Shown: piece by piece, positions 1 through 12,751 of the stretch
Layout: every line of letters starts with the position of its first letter
How positions within the stretch are numbered: the first letter of the stretch is position 1
Source of the DNA: Lutjanus erythropterus
Taxonomy: Eukaryota; Chordata; Actinopteri; Lutjaniformes; Lutjanidae
Reading direction: 5' to 3'
Assembly: GCA_020091685.1 (NCBI GenBank)
Contig: CM034600.1
Coordinates: 586,024 to 650,023 of the forward strand
DNA length: 64,000 nt
The notes under the pieces: generated by a model
Database searches by the model: none
Seen by the model: only the letters and a program-made list of their open reading frames with translations
What the model was told of the DNA's origin: nothing
Made by a program: the position numbers and the translations under genes

Positions 1-48
<48 letters not shown>
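1..48. repeat. (TG)n microsatellite
   Basis: Uninterrupted TG dinucleotides run in from the left edge of the window, so the true length is unknown. Confidence 0.98.
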
Positions 49-51
<3 letters not shown>

Positions 52-129
52 AAGGGTGGAGCTCAAACTGAATAGACTGAAGTTTTTATTAATATTACAC
101 TGTCATTCCTCATTCATAGTTGTTTGCTT

Positions 130-1110
130 AAAATATTTTTTTGCAGTTAAAACAATAAATGAGACAGTTTGGTGTCACTTCCTGTCTTTATTTGGTCATT
201 TGTGTTTCTTCGTGGTCATTTTATGTCTGTAGTTTTTTGTGTCTTTGTGTCATCTTTTTGTGATTTTCTTTGTCTCTTTGTAGCCATTTTGCATTTCTTT
301 GTAATTGATTGCGTGAGCTCGTACTTCACAGACTTAAGTTTCATTACTGTTGAAATGTATGTCAGTCCTCGTCCATAAACATTTGCGTAAAAGACAGATT
401 TTTCTGTTGTTTTCACAGTTTAAGAAAAATAAGACAGCTCTCTCACTCATGCTCATTCATGTTATGTTTTTGTGGTGATTCTGCATGTCTCTGAAGTTAT
501 TTTGTGTCTCTTGGTTGTTGTTTTGTGTGTCCTTCTGGTCATTTCCTGACATTATTTGGTGTTTTTTGTGTCTTTGTGGTCACTTTGTGTCTCTTCATAG
601 TTTTTTGTGTCTTTGTAGCTGTCTTTTTGGGGTCGTCGTTTGTCTCTCTGTGGCCATTTTGCATGTCTTTTGTAATTGTTTGCATGTTCCTAATTCATCA
701 TTAATAGGCTTAAAAGATGTTTTCACAGTTCATGAAAAATAAATGAGGGACATGAACGTTCCCTCAACATCACTCTCCACTCATGCTCATTCATTTGTTC
801 TGTCTGTGATGACTTTGTGTGCAACTGAAGTTATGTTGTGTCTCTTGGTTGTTGCTTTGTATCTTTCTTGTCATTTCCTGTCTTTATTTGGTCATTTGTG
901 TGTCTTTGCAGTCATTTTTTGTGCTTTTTTGGTCTCTTTTTGGCCATTTTGCATGTCTTTGTTTGCATGACCTTGTACTTCATAGGCTGAAGATTTATTA
1001 ATATAAAAATGCCTGTCTTGTTAGTCTGTCTTAAAAGCCACACTGTTTAAAAAAATAAATAAGATAGTTTCCTCAGCGTTACTCTCCACTGACACTCATT
1101 CCAGTCATTT
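130..1110. repeat. T-rich tandem array, about 310-bp units
   Basis: The stretch is made of degenerate pieces such as TTTTGTGTCTTTGTGGTCA. A longer unit can be followed by the landmark 'AAAAATAAATGAG...CTCATGCTCATTCA', which recurs near 155, 425, 738 and 1052, giving units of about 270-315 bp. Open frames here encode only Phe/Leu/Val/Cys-rich low-complexity peptides and are not genes. Confidence 0.7.
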
Positions 1111-2669
1111 TATTAGCTGATGAGGAGACACAAGAGTTTGGAAAGCAAAGCAGCTCCAACAACATCCTTTAATGGCTTTAATTTTGATGTTGGCTGCTGC
1201 ATTTGTTCAGAACAGCAGCAGCTGGCAGCAGTGAGTGACATCTGGACACCAAGACGTCCTCTCACAAGTCAAGTTTCCAAGGAACAGGAGAGCTGGCAGG
1301 CACATTTAAAGCTGCTGAGGGCCACGGCCTGTATCCCTCTATAGGTGTGTGGCATCCAGGACCACATATTTGCACAGATCATGGTAATGCCTCTGTCAAT
1401 AATAGTAGAAGTGTGATAGAGTGGTGTGAAGGACAGCTTTTTGTGCGTGTATGAATAATGATCCTGAGACAGCAGAGCAGACACGTAAAGGCAGACAGGT
1501 TTTTTCTTGCTCTGCTGAGGTGATCTGAACAGCCACTCACCTGACATATCCTAACATGTCGAGGGAGCCTGATCCACACTGATCAAAATGCAAAATAGTA
1601 ATCCATGCACGTACGTGTGCGCACACACACACACCGATTGTGCGAGACAGGCAGCAGAGGTGACACACATCAAGGATTTCAGTTCACAGGCGAAACAAGT
1701 CACCTGTTTGCACTGAGATTCCAATGAAGAAGTGATCTTATTGTGTGACTTTTTAGTCAGTTTCACACACAGATGAATGCTGTTTCATGGACCTGAAACA
1801 CAAACTGTAGACGGAAGTCTCAGGCCTGGCAGGACCGGTCTAACGAGTTTCAATCATCCTTGATATAACAACAAAATTTGCTCCCACATTTGTTTTTGGC
1901 TTATGAAAGCGCAGAGTGTGCGCTGCTGTACATCCACATGCACGGCACAGTCCTCAGGCTGTAACGCCCAAACCCTTCATCACTCTGACTGATTTATTAT
2001 GAGTCTCAAGTTTAAATGTTTAGAGAAAGAGTAGGACTTAGAGCGTATAAAGAGTTATAATGCCAAGCCTGATCAGTCTAAACAGGAAATTTCAGCTCAG
2101 TTTCAAACATTCAATACCAGGGATCGACAATAAAGATCGCCCACTTGCCAGGAGCAACTAAAATGCCGTGTCAGGCAAGTAAATCTAGCAACTCACTTGC
2201 CTGACTGGACAAGTGGCAAAAAAGAACTAAACTATTAAAGTATTGTGATGAATGATTAATGGTTAAAGTAATTTTTAAGTTTTCAGCCTCTCATATGTGG
2301 AAAATTCCTGTTTTCTCCGTTTATCAGCATATTAAACTGTCTGAATATCTTTGGGTTTTGGACTGACAAGACATTATTAAAAGATATCATCTTGGAATTC
2401 TCACTATTTTCTGACATTTCATGGACATTTCAGCCTTAGCTTAAAATGTCAGTCAACTTTAGTCTTTGTTGGTGTTTGATAATGCTGCTAATAAATAAAA
2501 ACTTTTTATAGGAGCAAGTAAATGTTGACTTTGGGCAAGTGGGTCAGAAATCTACTTGCCCAAGTCAATTTTTACTTGCCACCAAGCAAGTAACTTTAAT
2601 GCTGAACCTTGAATACAGTTTTATTGGATCAATCAAAAATATCTTCTATCTCTGTTTTGTTGTCTCAAG
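1111..2669. other. Upstream flank of rbbp8nl, no supported gene
   Basis: No convincing coding sequence is seen. A 5' untranslated exon of rbbp8nl should lie upstream of the acceptor at 2668-2669, because the start-codon exon begins only 22 bases before its ATG. I could not place it. The stretch 1120-1275, which ends near a donor-like CAG|TGAGTG, is a weak candidate. Bases 2105-2620 contain repeated ACTTGCC/GGCAAGT motifs in both orientations and look like a dispersed repeat. Confidence 0.5.
2105..2620. repeat. Dispersed repeat with inverted ACTTGCC motifs
   Basis: CACTTGCC and GGCAAGT words cluster at 2139-2220 and again at 2513-2590, facing each other across an AT-rich middle. This is what an old foldback-type element would look like. 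The family is not recognised. Confidence 0.4.
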
Positions 2670-2752
2670 GACGAAGCCGATCGCCGTAGCAATGGAGTGT
2701 TTCAACAGCCTACTCCTTAAACTGCGGGAGGTGCACGATCGAGAAGTGGAGG
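2670..2752 (+). CDS. rbbp8nl: rbbp8nl exon with start codon
   Basis: Acceptor TCTCAAG ends at 2669 and donor GTGAGT starts at 2753. The ATG at 2692 opens MECFNSLLLKLREVHDREVE, which aligns with the first helix of the CtIP family (KEVHEKEV-like). The exon ends in phase 1. Confidence 0.85.
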
Positions 2753-4137
2753 GTGAGTGGAAATCATCATAACAGCAGCTATTGGTAACAGCACTGTGAA
2801 AGTAGTTCTAACTTCAAAAAGTTAGTGTCTGAGCTGTTTTGAAGTTTAATATTTCGTACACGTTTCCTGTAAAACCAGCCAACTAAAGCGGTCAATGGTT
2901 GTATGAAGGACAGCGGTCCTGTTAGCTGACTCCTCCTAGACTGTGAACTCTCAGTGAACAGGGACCAAAACAGCCTCAGAGACCAACAGAGGCCAGTTAA
3001 TAGTTCGCTAACTTGCTTAAGCAACAAGTAAAGTTATCTGTCCATCGGGACACTCTGTAAATGAATTTGGCACTGTATTCCCTGTCCGTCTCGAAGGCTG
3101 TGTTCATCCTGGTGACCAGTCGTGTTCGCTGGGAGGCCGCTGAGCCTGGTTGTGTTGCCAGCTAACGGCTGCTAACGGCTAATGGTTATAGTTAGAATAG
3201 GACAGGATGGATAGGATTGAACTTCATCAACCCCAAAGAAAATTCTTGTGCCAGGTTGCTCCAAAATGACGGCAACATAAGAATAACAACAGTAGAGCAT
3301 CAAATATTAGTGAAATATAAAGTATATGTGTATAAGGAGTAAATGCAAAAAACGGTACCTAATAGAATAACAACAGAAGTAAGATAAGTACAAGTACAGA
3401 AAATGTTGTCTCCATATAATTCTCATAGAATGTGCAGGAATGATTTCACCACCAGTCCTCTTAACCAGATGTGTTGTGTTTTTTCTTCCAGGGTGGCAGG
3501 TGAAAATCCAAGAGCTGTCCAACAAGAAGGGCTGGTGAGTGGGTTTTTCACCCCCCTGATGTCTCTAGATGCTCATGTTTAGACAACGCTGACAAGACAT
3601 TCAGGTTTGGCGATTCACAGGTTCAGTCACTGTGGTAGGCTGTGCTCAGGCCTGATAAGCCTTTGTGGACCCGGCATGCTGGTCCTGCACCTGGCCCCGT
3701 GTTCGTCCGTGTCATGTTGAGCTTGTGAGGAGGCTCGAGTTGTAACAAGTCATTCAGTGCTTGCAGTCTGAGTCACAAAATCTGTGTTTTGTTTCTCCTT
3801 GGTACTGGTGAAGAAAACAGCTGGCAACAGAGTGGGATCATTTTACAAGTGTAGATTAGATAGAAGGAAGTCGTTAAGTCAAAAACGCTGTGGAAACCAT
3901 CTCATCAGCCAAACCTTGTTCCACTTCATCTGGTTCAATACCTGAGTAATTAAATTACTACAAATTGCTACATGTGTACAAATTTTGGATGAAGTAATTA
4001 ACCACTTGTCCAAGTGAAAACTTTGACCCGATGATGGTGTTAGAGGAAAGATCAGAGGATCCACAGATACACATATTTACAGTGATATATCAGACAATAT
4101 TCTTTTTTTTATGTAAATCACTTTTGTTAGTGTTTTG

Positions 4138-4189
<52 letters not shown>

Positions 4190-7063
4190 CTTTGGACTGG
4201 GTCATCCGCTAATCTCCATGGCTGGTGGGTTGGTTTCCCGTTCCTCCTGTCCACATGTCCAAGTGTCCGTGAAACTATTTTAAAGTTTAAAAATAAAGTT
4301 ATCAGTGCTCTCTGATGGACAAAATATGTCACAATGACACTGTTTCTAAATGCCTCAAATACATGTTTGGCTGTACCTTTTAATCAGCCAACATACAGTC
4401 TAATCTGACACCAATGTATCTGCACTAAGCCGATACGTTCATGTGTGTTCAAATCAATAGCAGAGTAATTTTAACCCTAGTGTGACTCACCGAATGCGCA
4501 CGTCTTATATATGTCCTGCCATTGGCTGCGGTGTTGTGGCGTCCGATATCTACTTTTTCAAGTTGCCCAGGAAACAAGAACAACCTCCGAGCTGCAGCCT
4601 ACACACTGAAAAAGGCAAATGAGCACCTGGGAGACTAACGGAATAAACGTACCAAGCTGTTACCTTTTCTTTTTCAGTGATGTAGTCATTTTAATGCCAG
4701 AGCTTGCACACCTGACGTGCAAATGTTCCACCAAAACAAGTTCCTCCTTGACAGTATTTTGAAGCTGTACATCACAGCATCCTGGGTTTAATGCTGGAGA
4801 GAGGCCTGGCTATGTGAGACTACTCTAACCTTAACTCCCTAACCCAGAGGACTGCTAGGTAGCACATCTCGATTGGTGGCACATATCAACAGGAACACCA
4901 GTTTCCTGTCCTGGCTAATTTATCGGCCTAGGTCCTGTACAGATGCCTGTGTAAGAGTTGTCAATGTTCAAGCAGTCATAATAAAATAATAACATAAAAT
5001 ACAAAACACATGCAGCAAACATCAATACACCAAATACCTGACCACCTCACGTGACTGTTGGTGCATCCAAGTCTTTTAGAGGAAGCATCTGAGACAGATT
5101 TGGCTGTTTGTCTTCTGGGTCTAGTTACACTGTTGTGGCTATTGAATGCAATGCTTTTCATCACTAGAGTGCAGAGATGCTCACAAGTCTTTTTATGCAA
5201 GTCCAAGTCAAATCTCAAGTGTCTTATGGTTGCAATAAGCAGTCTATCGTGTGCTGCATAAACAACAAGGAGCTGAGCAGAGAAAAAAGGCAGCTCGCCA
5301 TGTGGCAACAGGCAGGAGGGAGAGCACGCAACCAAATCATATCAGATATCAGTCACTCTGACAAACACTCAAACAGGAGACATCCCACAGATAAAAGCAA
5401 ATCAAAGAGCAGGGAGAAGACCACAAAGCTGCAAAACTAACTCATCTTTTCAAAATATTCAGCTAATGCCAACCTGATAAAGGTAACATCCCTTAGCCAC
5501 AAAGCTAGTAGCAAGCTAAAGTTAGATAGCTGAGGCTGAGCTAAACAAGTTGGTGCTAAGGTTAACTTTCAAATTTCAAAGTGACTCACCTGTCCGTCGA
5601 CATTTTTAGGTGCCTGATGAAGTGTGGCATGGTTGATTCAGCATTTTTTATCCTTGCAGACATTGAATTTAGTGAGCTTCTTCTTTGGACCTTGTGTGGA
5701 GTTATTAAAGGTTGTGACAAATGGCACAACAGGTGTTGTGTCTGCAGCGTTCAGTCATCTGTGGCTGCACACACCAGATCTGTTAGGTCACACATGATAA
5801 TAAATGACAGAATGACATTCAGCTCAATATTATTGTGCCAAATAAAAATAATTGCAAGTCCCAAATCTCAATTCTGAGTTGAGTCTCATGTCTTTTGAGG
5901 ATCAGTCTCAAGTCTGTGCAGGTATGTGCAACTTATGCCCAACTTATACAACCAACTTTTGAAGCGATCTCACTGTCACAGACAAATGATCAATATGACG
6001 ATGGCGCACTCCTGTCATCCTGATCACCTGGTGTGAGCTGGTCCAAAAGCTCAGTCCGAGCTGTCTTATCCAGTCTTTTTACCGTCTTGTCATCTCAGTA
6101 AAATTAAACATTTTCAATATTATTGCAAATCTTGGCTCATAAACTTCATAGTGAAGTTCAATGATATTGCCCTACAGTGGTGAACCGTGATTATTAGAGC
6201 TGGGTCAGTTCAGCCAAAACTCAGCCAGACACACCAATAATGCAGCAAAATGGAAAAACAGATTTCTGAAATAAGTGGCAGGCAACCAGGTAGCTTGTGA
6301 CATGTTTGTAGTGTATATTTGACATTAACAACAAAAAAAGAAACAGTAGAGGGCAGCAAAAGTTGTTGCAGCAAAAGCAAATGCTGCAAAAGTCTGCCTT
6401 GAAAAAGGCAGCGCTATCATGTTACCCACCTAACAACAGCTTTGGTCATGACTGCTTCATCTTGAGAAAAATATCTCTGTCCTTCAGGAAGGACTAAGGG
6501 GATGATCAAAATGTGATTGGTTAATTCACCTGTCACTTTCTAAACAAACACACAGGCTGTGGCTTCTGTCCCAGTGATGAAGTCCTAACCAGATCTACCG
6601 TTTCTCTGCCTAGATACAACTACAAAAAATCTGATTGGATAACTCTATTTTGCTGTTTTCAGGAAAGTAACCCTTTCATTTCTGAAGCAAAGTTGATGGA
6701 AAATGAGGTTGACATCAGAATTAGAAGAGAATAGCCTAATAATTAAATGAAATAATTCAAATATAATATATTTATATATAACAACTGAAATACTGAGATG
6801 GCCTTCTCTGACCGGAGGGAGTTCAGTTGAGACTTTCCTTGTGTGTGAAATTGTTAAAGTGTAAGTGACTTTCTCTCAGTCTTTCTCTCTGCATCAGGAT
6901 CCCACAGCTTGAAAACATCTAAAAGATTTGAGCTTCTCTCTCACTCTTTCTCTGCAGATCTCGGGTGTTCCTATATGGAATCCTCGGAGTGCCAAATATT
7001 TGTTTAAAAATCAATAAATCTGTAAAAGAAAATTGATGTGTAAATATGTATATATATATGTGT

Positions 7064-7107
<44 letters not shown>

Positions 7108-7267
7108 GCACATATATTATATTATATTCATTTGATTTCCCTTCCTATGTAGATGTTCTCTAAAATTAAACATTCCAGAGAGGACGTGTTATTCTGTATC
7201 TCACTGATCATATCTGACATGGTATTTGATTGGCACTGGGATTTGAGAGAAGACTAATGCCTGTTTT

Positions 7268-7303
<36 letters not shown>

Positions 7304-10300
7304 GCATATAAACAGTGATACAAAGCGAATGGAGGAACTGTTCACCAAAAACCAGCAGATGAAAGAACAACAGCGATTACTCACTGAGAACATCAAGACA
7401 CTAGAAAACAGGTGATGTTACATTCCACTTTTGATTGCTTTCATTGCTTTTGATCACAACATGTGTTTGCGAGTGTGTGAGCAGGTACACTGTAGCGCTG
7501 AATATCGGTACTCAAAACTTTCAAGGTATCGATCAAAATAACCCAGCACCAAGTAGTATCCATACCTCTCCAGTCACTTGTGTTTGATCCTCGTTGAACC
7601 CAGTTGTAGAAAAAACAATTATTTTTCTGTTTTTTCTTGCAGCCAAATACCACAGGCATTCTTTGATTTACTCCAACACAGAGTTGGCAGCAGTTTTGGA
7701 AAGAGGGATGAAAATCTGTACTCAAGTACAAGTACTGTTACATTACTAAAATATTACTTAATTACAAGGGAAAGTACTGGTGTTAGAAAATACTTAAGTA
7801 AAAGGGTTCAGTCAGTTCAGTCATTATCTATTGCAGAATCTCCCAAACAGTGGAAGTGAATGGTGACCAGCTTTCAGATGTAAAAAAATAACAGAATTAA
7901 AATATAAAATGCCTCCATACTGCTCATCTGGTGTAATCTAAGTCTCCTGAAGCTTCAATATGCCAAGTTGACTTGAAAGATGTCATTTTACACCTTGTTT
8001 TTAGCCTGAATCTTCACTGTAGATCTTTAGCTTGGTATGTGTGTGGTGTGACGGAGTGCATGTCGGGACTTCAGGAAACATGGATTACGCTAGACGAGCA
8101 GTATGGAGGAATTTTATGGGTTTTTTTTACGTTTGAAAACTGGTCACCATTCACTTCCATTGTTTGGGAGATTCTAAAACACTGTTTTCCTGTGAAACTC
8201 CAGCAGTGTTTTGTGGACTAAAAAACTAAACTTGACCTTCAGTCGGCATGAAGGTGAGTAGATAATGACTGGATTTTCATTTTTAAGTGAACTATCCCTT
8301 TAAGGACTACTGGCTGACTTTTATGGGTTTTTTCAATGGTTAATGCTGATATTACGAGATGCAGGTGGCTGCCATTATTTATGTACATGGCTATCTTTGT
8401 TAGTAACATTGTTTTCTATATTTGTTTTCAGTAGAATTTTTATTAATGAAACAGAAAAACAGCTTACAAGCTAAGCTGCCTCTCTCTTGATATTACTGTA
8501 TATAGCGGACAGATATGTGGTGTAGATCTGCTTATCTAACCCTCAGCAAGAAAGTGGATAAGAGTGTGTTCATGTACCAGAGAAAATGTTCAAGACTGCA
8601 TTTAAATGTTGATGTAGAAACTTACAAAGTGGCCTCTGTTCATCCCTCTCCACTGTCTGTGTTCACTCTCTGTTAATGACTAATGGATAATGTGGTAAAT
8701 AATGTGGACTAATAAAATAAACCCGACCCTCAATTGGCATGACAGTGAGTAGATAATGACTGAATTTGCATTTTTGGGTGAACTATCCCTTTAAGTTTCT
8801 TTATTCAACAAATGACTCCACCAGACAAACCAATGTCAAATGAGGCAGAGTTACTGCCATTTCTAAACTATAGATTGAATATTCATGGATACAGTTTTAA
8901 TTGATTGATTGACATAACTTTTATTTATTTGATCCTGATTAATCATTAACATCCTTATCCCAAACCTGTGCGATTGTAGTGTTTTGTTTTTTTGTACGTA
9001 TGTCTTAGTTTTCATTGGCCTGTCTGCAAGCAGTTTACCTTATTGTCTCCAAAAATGTAGATGAAAGGTTTGGATGTTAATTCAACTGGTCCTCAGTACT
9101 CAATTACATTTTTGGAAGTAACTAAATAGATTACATGGTGTAATGAATACTTGAGTAAAAGTAGAGACCTAAAAATCTACTCATAAAAGTACCAGTACCC
9201 AAAAAAGTACAGTAACTTGAGTTTTTGTAATTAGTTACGCTCACCTCTGACTAGCAGTTTAATGTGTCCAAACGTTCAAAATTATGGCTATACTACCCGT
9301 CTGTGGCATTTAATAAAAATAAATGTTGAAGAATTATCCCAGGAATGTTTCCATTCACATGATGGTTATCGACTGAAGGAGGAAAAAGGGTATTAAATGA
9401 GGGACTCTAGTGGTATCACAATCACTTCAAGGGAACTGGTTTTGGAGGGTTTTTTTTTTTTTACCCCGCCCCAGCATACATGAAAATGCCATTTTGCTGA
9501 CCCAAAGCAAGGAAAGATAAGACTTAAAGCAGATACTGCAGGATGATGATAAAAGCAAATGATACTATAAGTAGTAGTACAAGTAGAGAAGTCAGCAAAC
9601 TGACTCAACAATGTCTACCAAACGTTAGCCAACAACTAACATTAGCCAATATTTGCCACCATGGGCTGTCACACCAGACCAAGCTGCAGCAAAACCCCAG
9701 AGTGTATTGGACTGGGAAATGTGTTTTACTGCTGATTTACTTTGATTTTTCATTTGGCCATATTGGATAATGGTAAAACAAACAGAAAAACATGAAGGAA
9801 TAGTAACACAAGTAGAGAAGAATCATAAAGTTAGCAAAAATAGTATTTTCAGATTGATAATGTTAGCTAACTTTAGCCACCATAAGCTACTGGTCACACT
9901 GGACCATAAAGGCACAACATCAGGTACAGTCAACACCACCAACAAGGAAGAAAACAATTACAAGACTAATGAAACTCACCGATGAGGCCTCATATTACTT
10001 ACCATGCGAGGCAGCTAGATTTGCAAGACCAGATGACGCAAGAATCCATCTTGCCAGCTGATAGATATTTGTGATATCTAGGTCTCAAGATGGCCGCTGC
10101 AGTCTGGCCTTTTCAATGACACCTCACTTAAGCCAATAGGAGTTTCCTTGTCCTGTCCACAGCTCTCAATATCCAACAAGAGTCCAAGCTGAAATGAAGA
10201 GCCTGTCCGTCTTTTCTTGTGTAAAGACAGAGCCAGTTGGAACAGATTGTGCTGAAGACTGGCACTTTGTATAACCAATGAAATCTTGAAAATGAATATG

Positions 10301-12715
10301 CAGTTTTTATGCGTAATATGAAACTACAGCTGAGAAATTATGTATATTAAATACTGCAGTTTTCTGTGGTTTACATTTTATATGAACTTCTTTTCCACTA
10401 CAGCACTCATTTTGACACATTTATACACATCTTCATCATTTATCCCGGCTTTTTTTTTTTTCTCAGACATACTCTTAGAAATGGTAATTTTATCTATACT
10501 ACTTAACTATACAGAAATATTAGATCGTACCCTAATTAAAATCTAAACCTTCTATTTAATGTTAAAAAGAGATATCTTAATGCTACTTGCTACTAATGCT
10601 AATGTTACTTAATGCTTATTACAGAGCTAACTAACTATCAGTTAATGCTTATTATGGTATTAACTAATATTAATAGTATATTTATAAACTACTGAGTAAT
10701 GTATGAATTAATGCCATAGTTAACATGGGCACTATTACTAAATGATTAACAGACACATTAGTTAACTATCAATTAACTGTTATTATGCTTATTACTGCAC
10801 TAACTAATGTTTTGTGATGGACTGTTATTATAAGATGTTACCATGTTTGTTAACATTAGTCAGTATAAGCTACTGGTCATACCAGACCAAGCAGCTATAG
10901 CACCAAAACCCTTGAGTGTACTGAACTGAGCAATGGTTGATTTTATTCCTTAAAAATTCAACTTTTCATTTGTAAAAAAAACAGACTTGTTATTTCTTTA
11001 CAATATTACACAGTCTCCCTTTATTGGATTGTTAAGGATGGCTCATTTAGTAGCTCAGCTTTGAGATTATAGATGTTATTAAGTGTTTTTAAATGAGTCT
11101 ATACATGAAGTGTGTTTCTGATGTCTCGTGGTTTCCTGCTGTTTGTCCAGGCTGAGGGCGGGGCTGTGTGACAGATGTACAGTAACTCAGGAGGTCGCCA
11201 AGAGAAGACAGCAGGAATTTGAAGCCTCACAGATACAGAGCCTCCAGCACATCTCTCGACTGGGTAATCAGTCTTAATTTGTCATCCATCACTCGTCTCT
11301 CATGCCGCATTTCCTCTCAGTCTTGCACTCCTGCTAAAACATTAACTTTTTAAATTCATTTCCTGTCTGTCCTTTGCCTTCTGGGATTTGCTGTTTGCTT
11401 CCCACAACTTTCTGTCAACCTCCTCCTTTCCATGTTCATCCTCTCCACTGAAAGTACATTTTAAGCTTGTTGTTTAGTGCTCTGATCACGACTTGTGCTG
11501 TGTGTTGTAGCAGGAGAAATAAACAGCCTGAAAAAGGAGAACAAGAGACTCAGAGACGAGCTCAGGAGTGTCAGAGCAGCACTCGAGTGAGTACATGGTG
11601 TTTCATTATAAAGTTTTAGTACGAGTCACTGTCAAATTTCCATGTAGAGCTGTGGCTCTCAGCATTTCAGAGGAATTACTGAGAGGTGGCAAAAGTACAC
11701 ACAGACTTTACTCAGGTAGAAGCACAGATACTTGTGTAAAGAAGTACTGATTCAACTTCTTTACTCAAGTAAAGGTCAAAAAGTTTCATTAAGTCTCTCT
11801 TGTCTGGTTACATCTTTATGTCATTTTGTCTCGTAGCATTTTTTGTGTTGTTTGTTGTCTTGTTATGTCATTTTTGTCTTGTTACATAATTTTTTTTATC
11901 TTGTTACGTCTTTTGCATCTTGTTATGTTGTTTTTTGTCTTGTTGTGTCTGTTTGTGGTGCCTTTGATGCTGTGTTTGGTCTTGTTAGGCCATTTTTGTC
12001 CTGGTACATAATTTTTTCATCCTGTTATGTCTTTTCCGTCTTGTTACATCTCGTACCTCGTATTGTTACCTCTTTAATGCTGTTTTATGTTGTTTTACAT
12101 CTTGTTACATGAATTTTTAAAATATTGTTACACTGGTTTGTCTTGTTCTGACTTTTTTTGTTGTCCTTTGTGCTGTTATGTCATTTTTCCATTGTGTTAC
12201 ATGTTTTTCATCTTGCTACATAATTTTTTCAACTTGTTACTTCTTTGTGCTGCTTTTTTTCTTGTTCCATCTTTTTTACATCAGTTTTTAAAATATTGTT
12301 ACATCTGTTTTGTTTTGTTCCTTTTTTTTTTTTTTTTTTTTTTGTCTTGTTACATTCTTTTTGTCTTGTTACATCTTTTTTGTCTCATTACCTCTTCTGT
12401 GCTGTTTTCTGTCTTGCTGTCTTTTAAGTTGTTTTACATCTTGGTAGGTAATTTTTAAAAATATTACATATTTTTTCTTTTATGTAATTTTTCATTCTGT
12501 TACATCTTTTTGCTTTGTCACCTCTTTTATGATGTTTTTTTCTCTTGTTATGCAATGATGTAAAATAAAAACAATCTATAATTCCTCTCAAATAGTGTTT
12601 CTCAAAGTAACAATCAACGACTTTGCATAGCAAAATATTCAGACCCTATATCAGCACATTTTTCTTGTACAACATGACCACCTGAAGCAGTTTCTCACAC
12701 ACTGACAGTTCAATG

Positions 12716-12751
<36 letters not shown>

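Larger units (their letters stand above)
3535..7315. other. rbbp8nl intron 2
   Basis: Mostly AT-rich sequence without genes. It holds a TG microsatellite (4139-4188), a THAP-like remnant at about 4508-4610, and TA-rich sequence at about 7025-7102. Open frames in the microsatellite and on the minus strand near 4976-5335 have no domain-like content. Confidence 0.7.

Noticed and set aside
1120-1344. 74-codon ORF considered as an upstream rbbp8nl coding exon
   Set aside because: No similarity to the family N-terminus, and the ATG at 2692 already gives the expected start.
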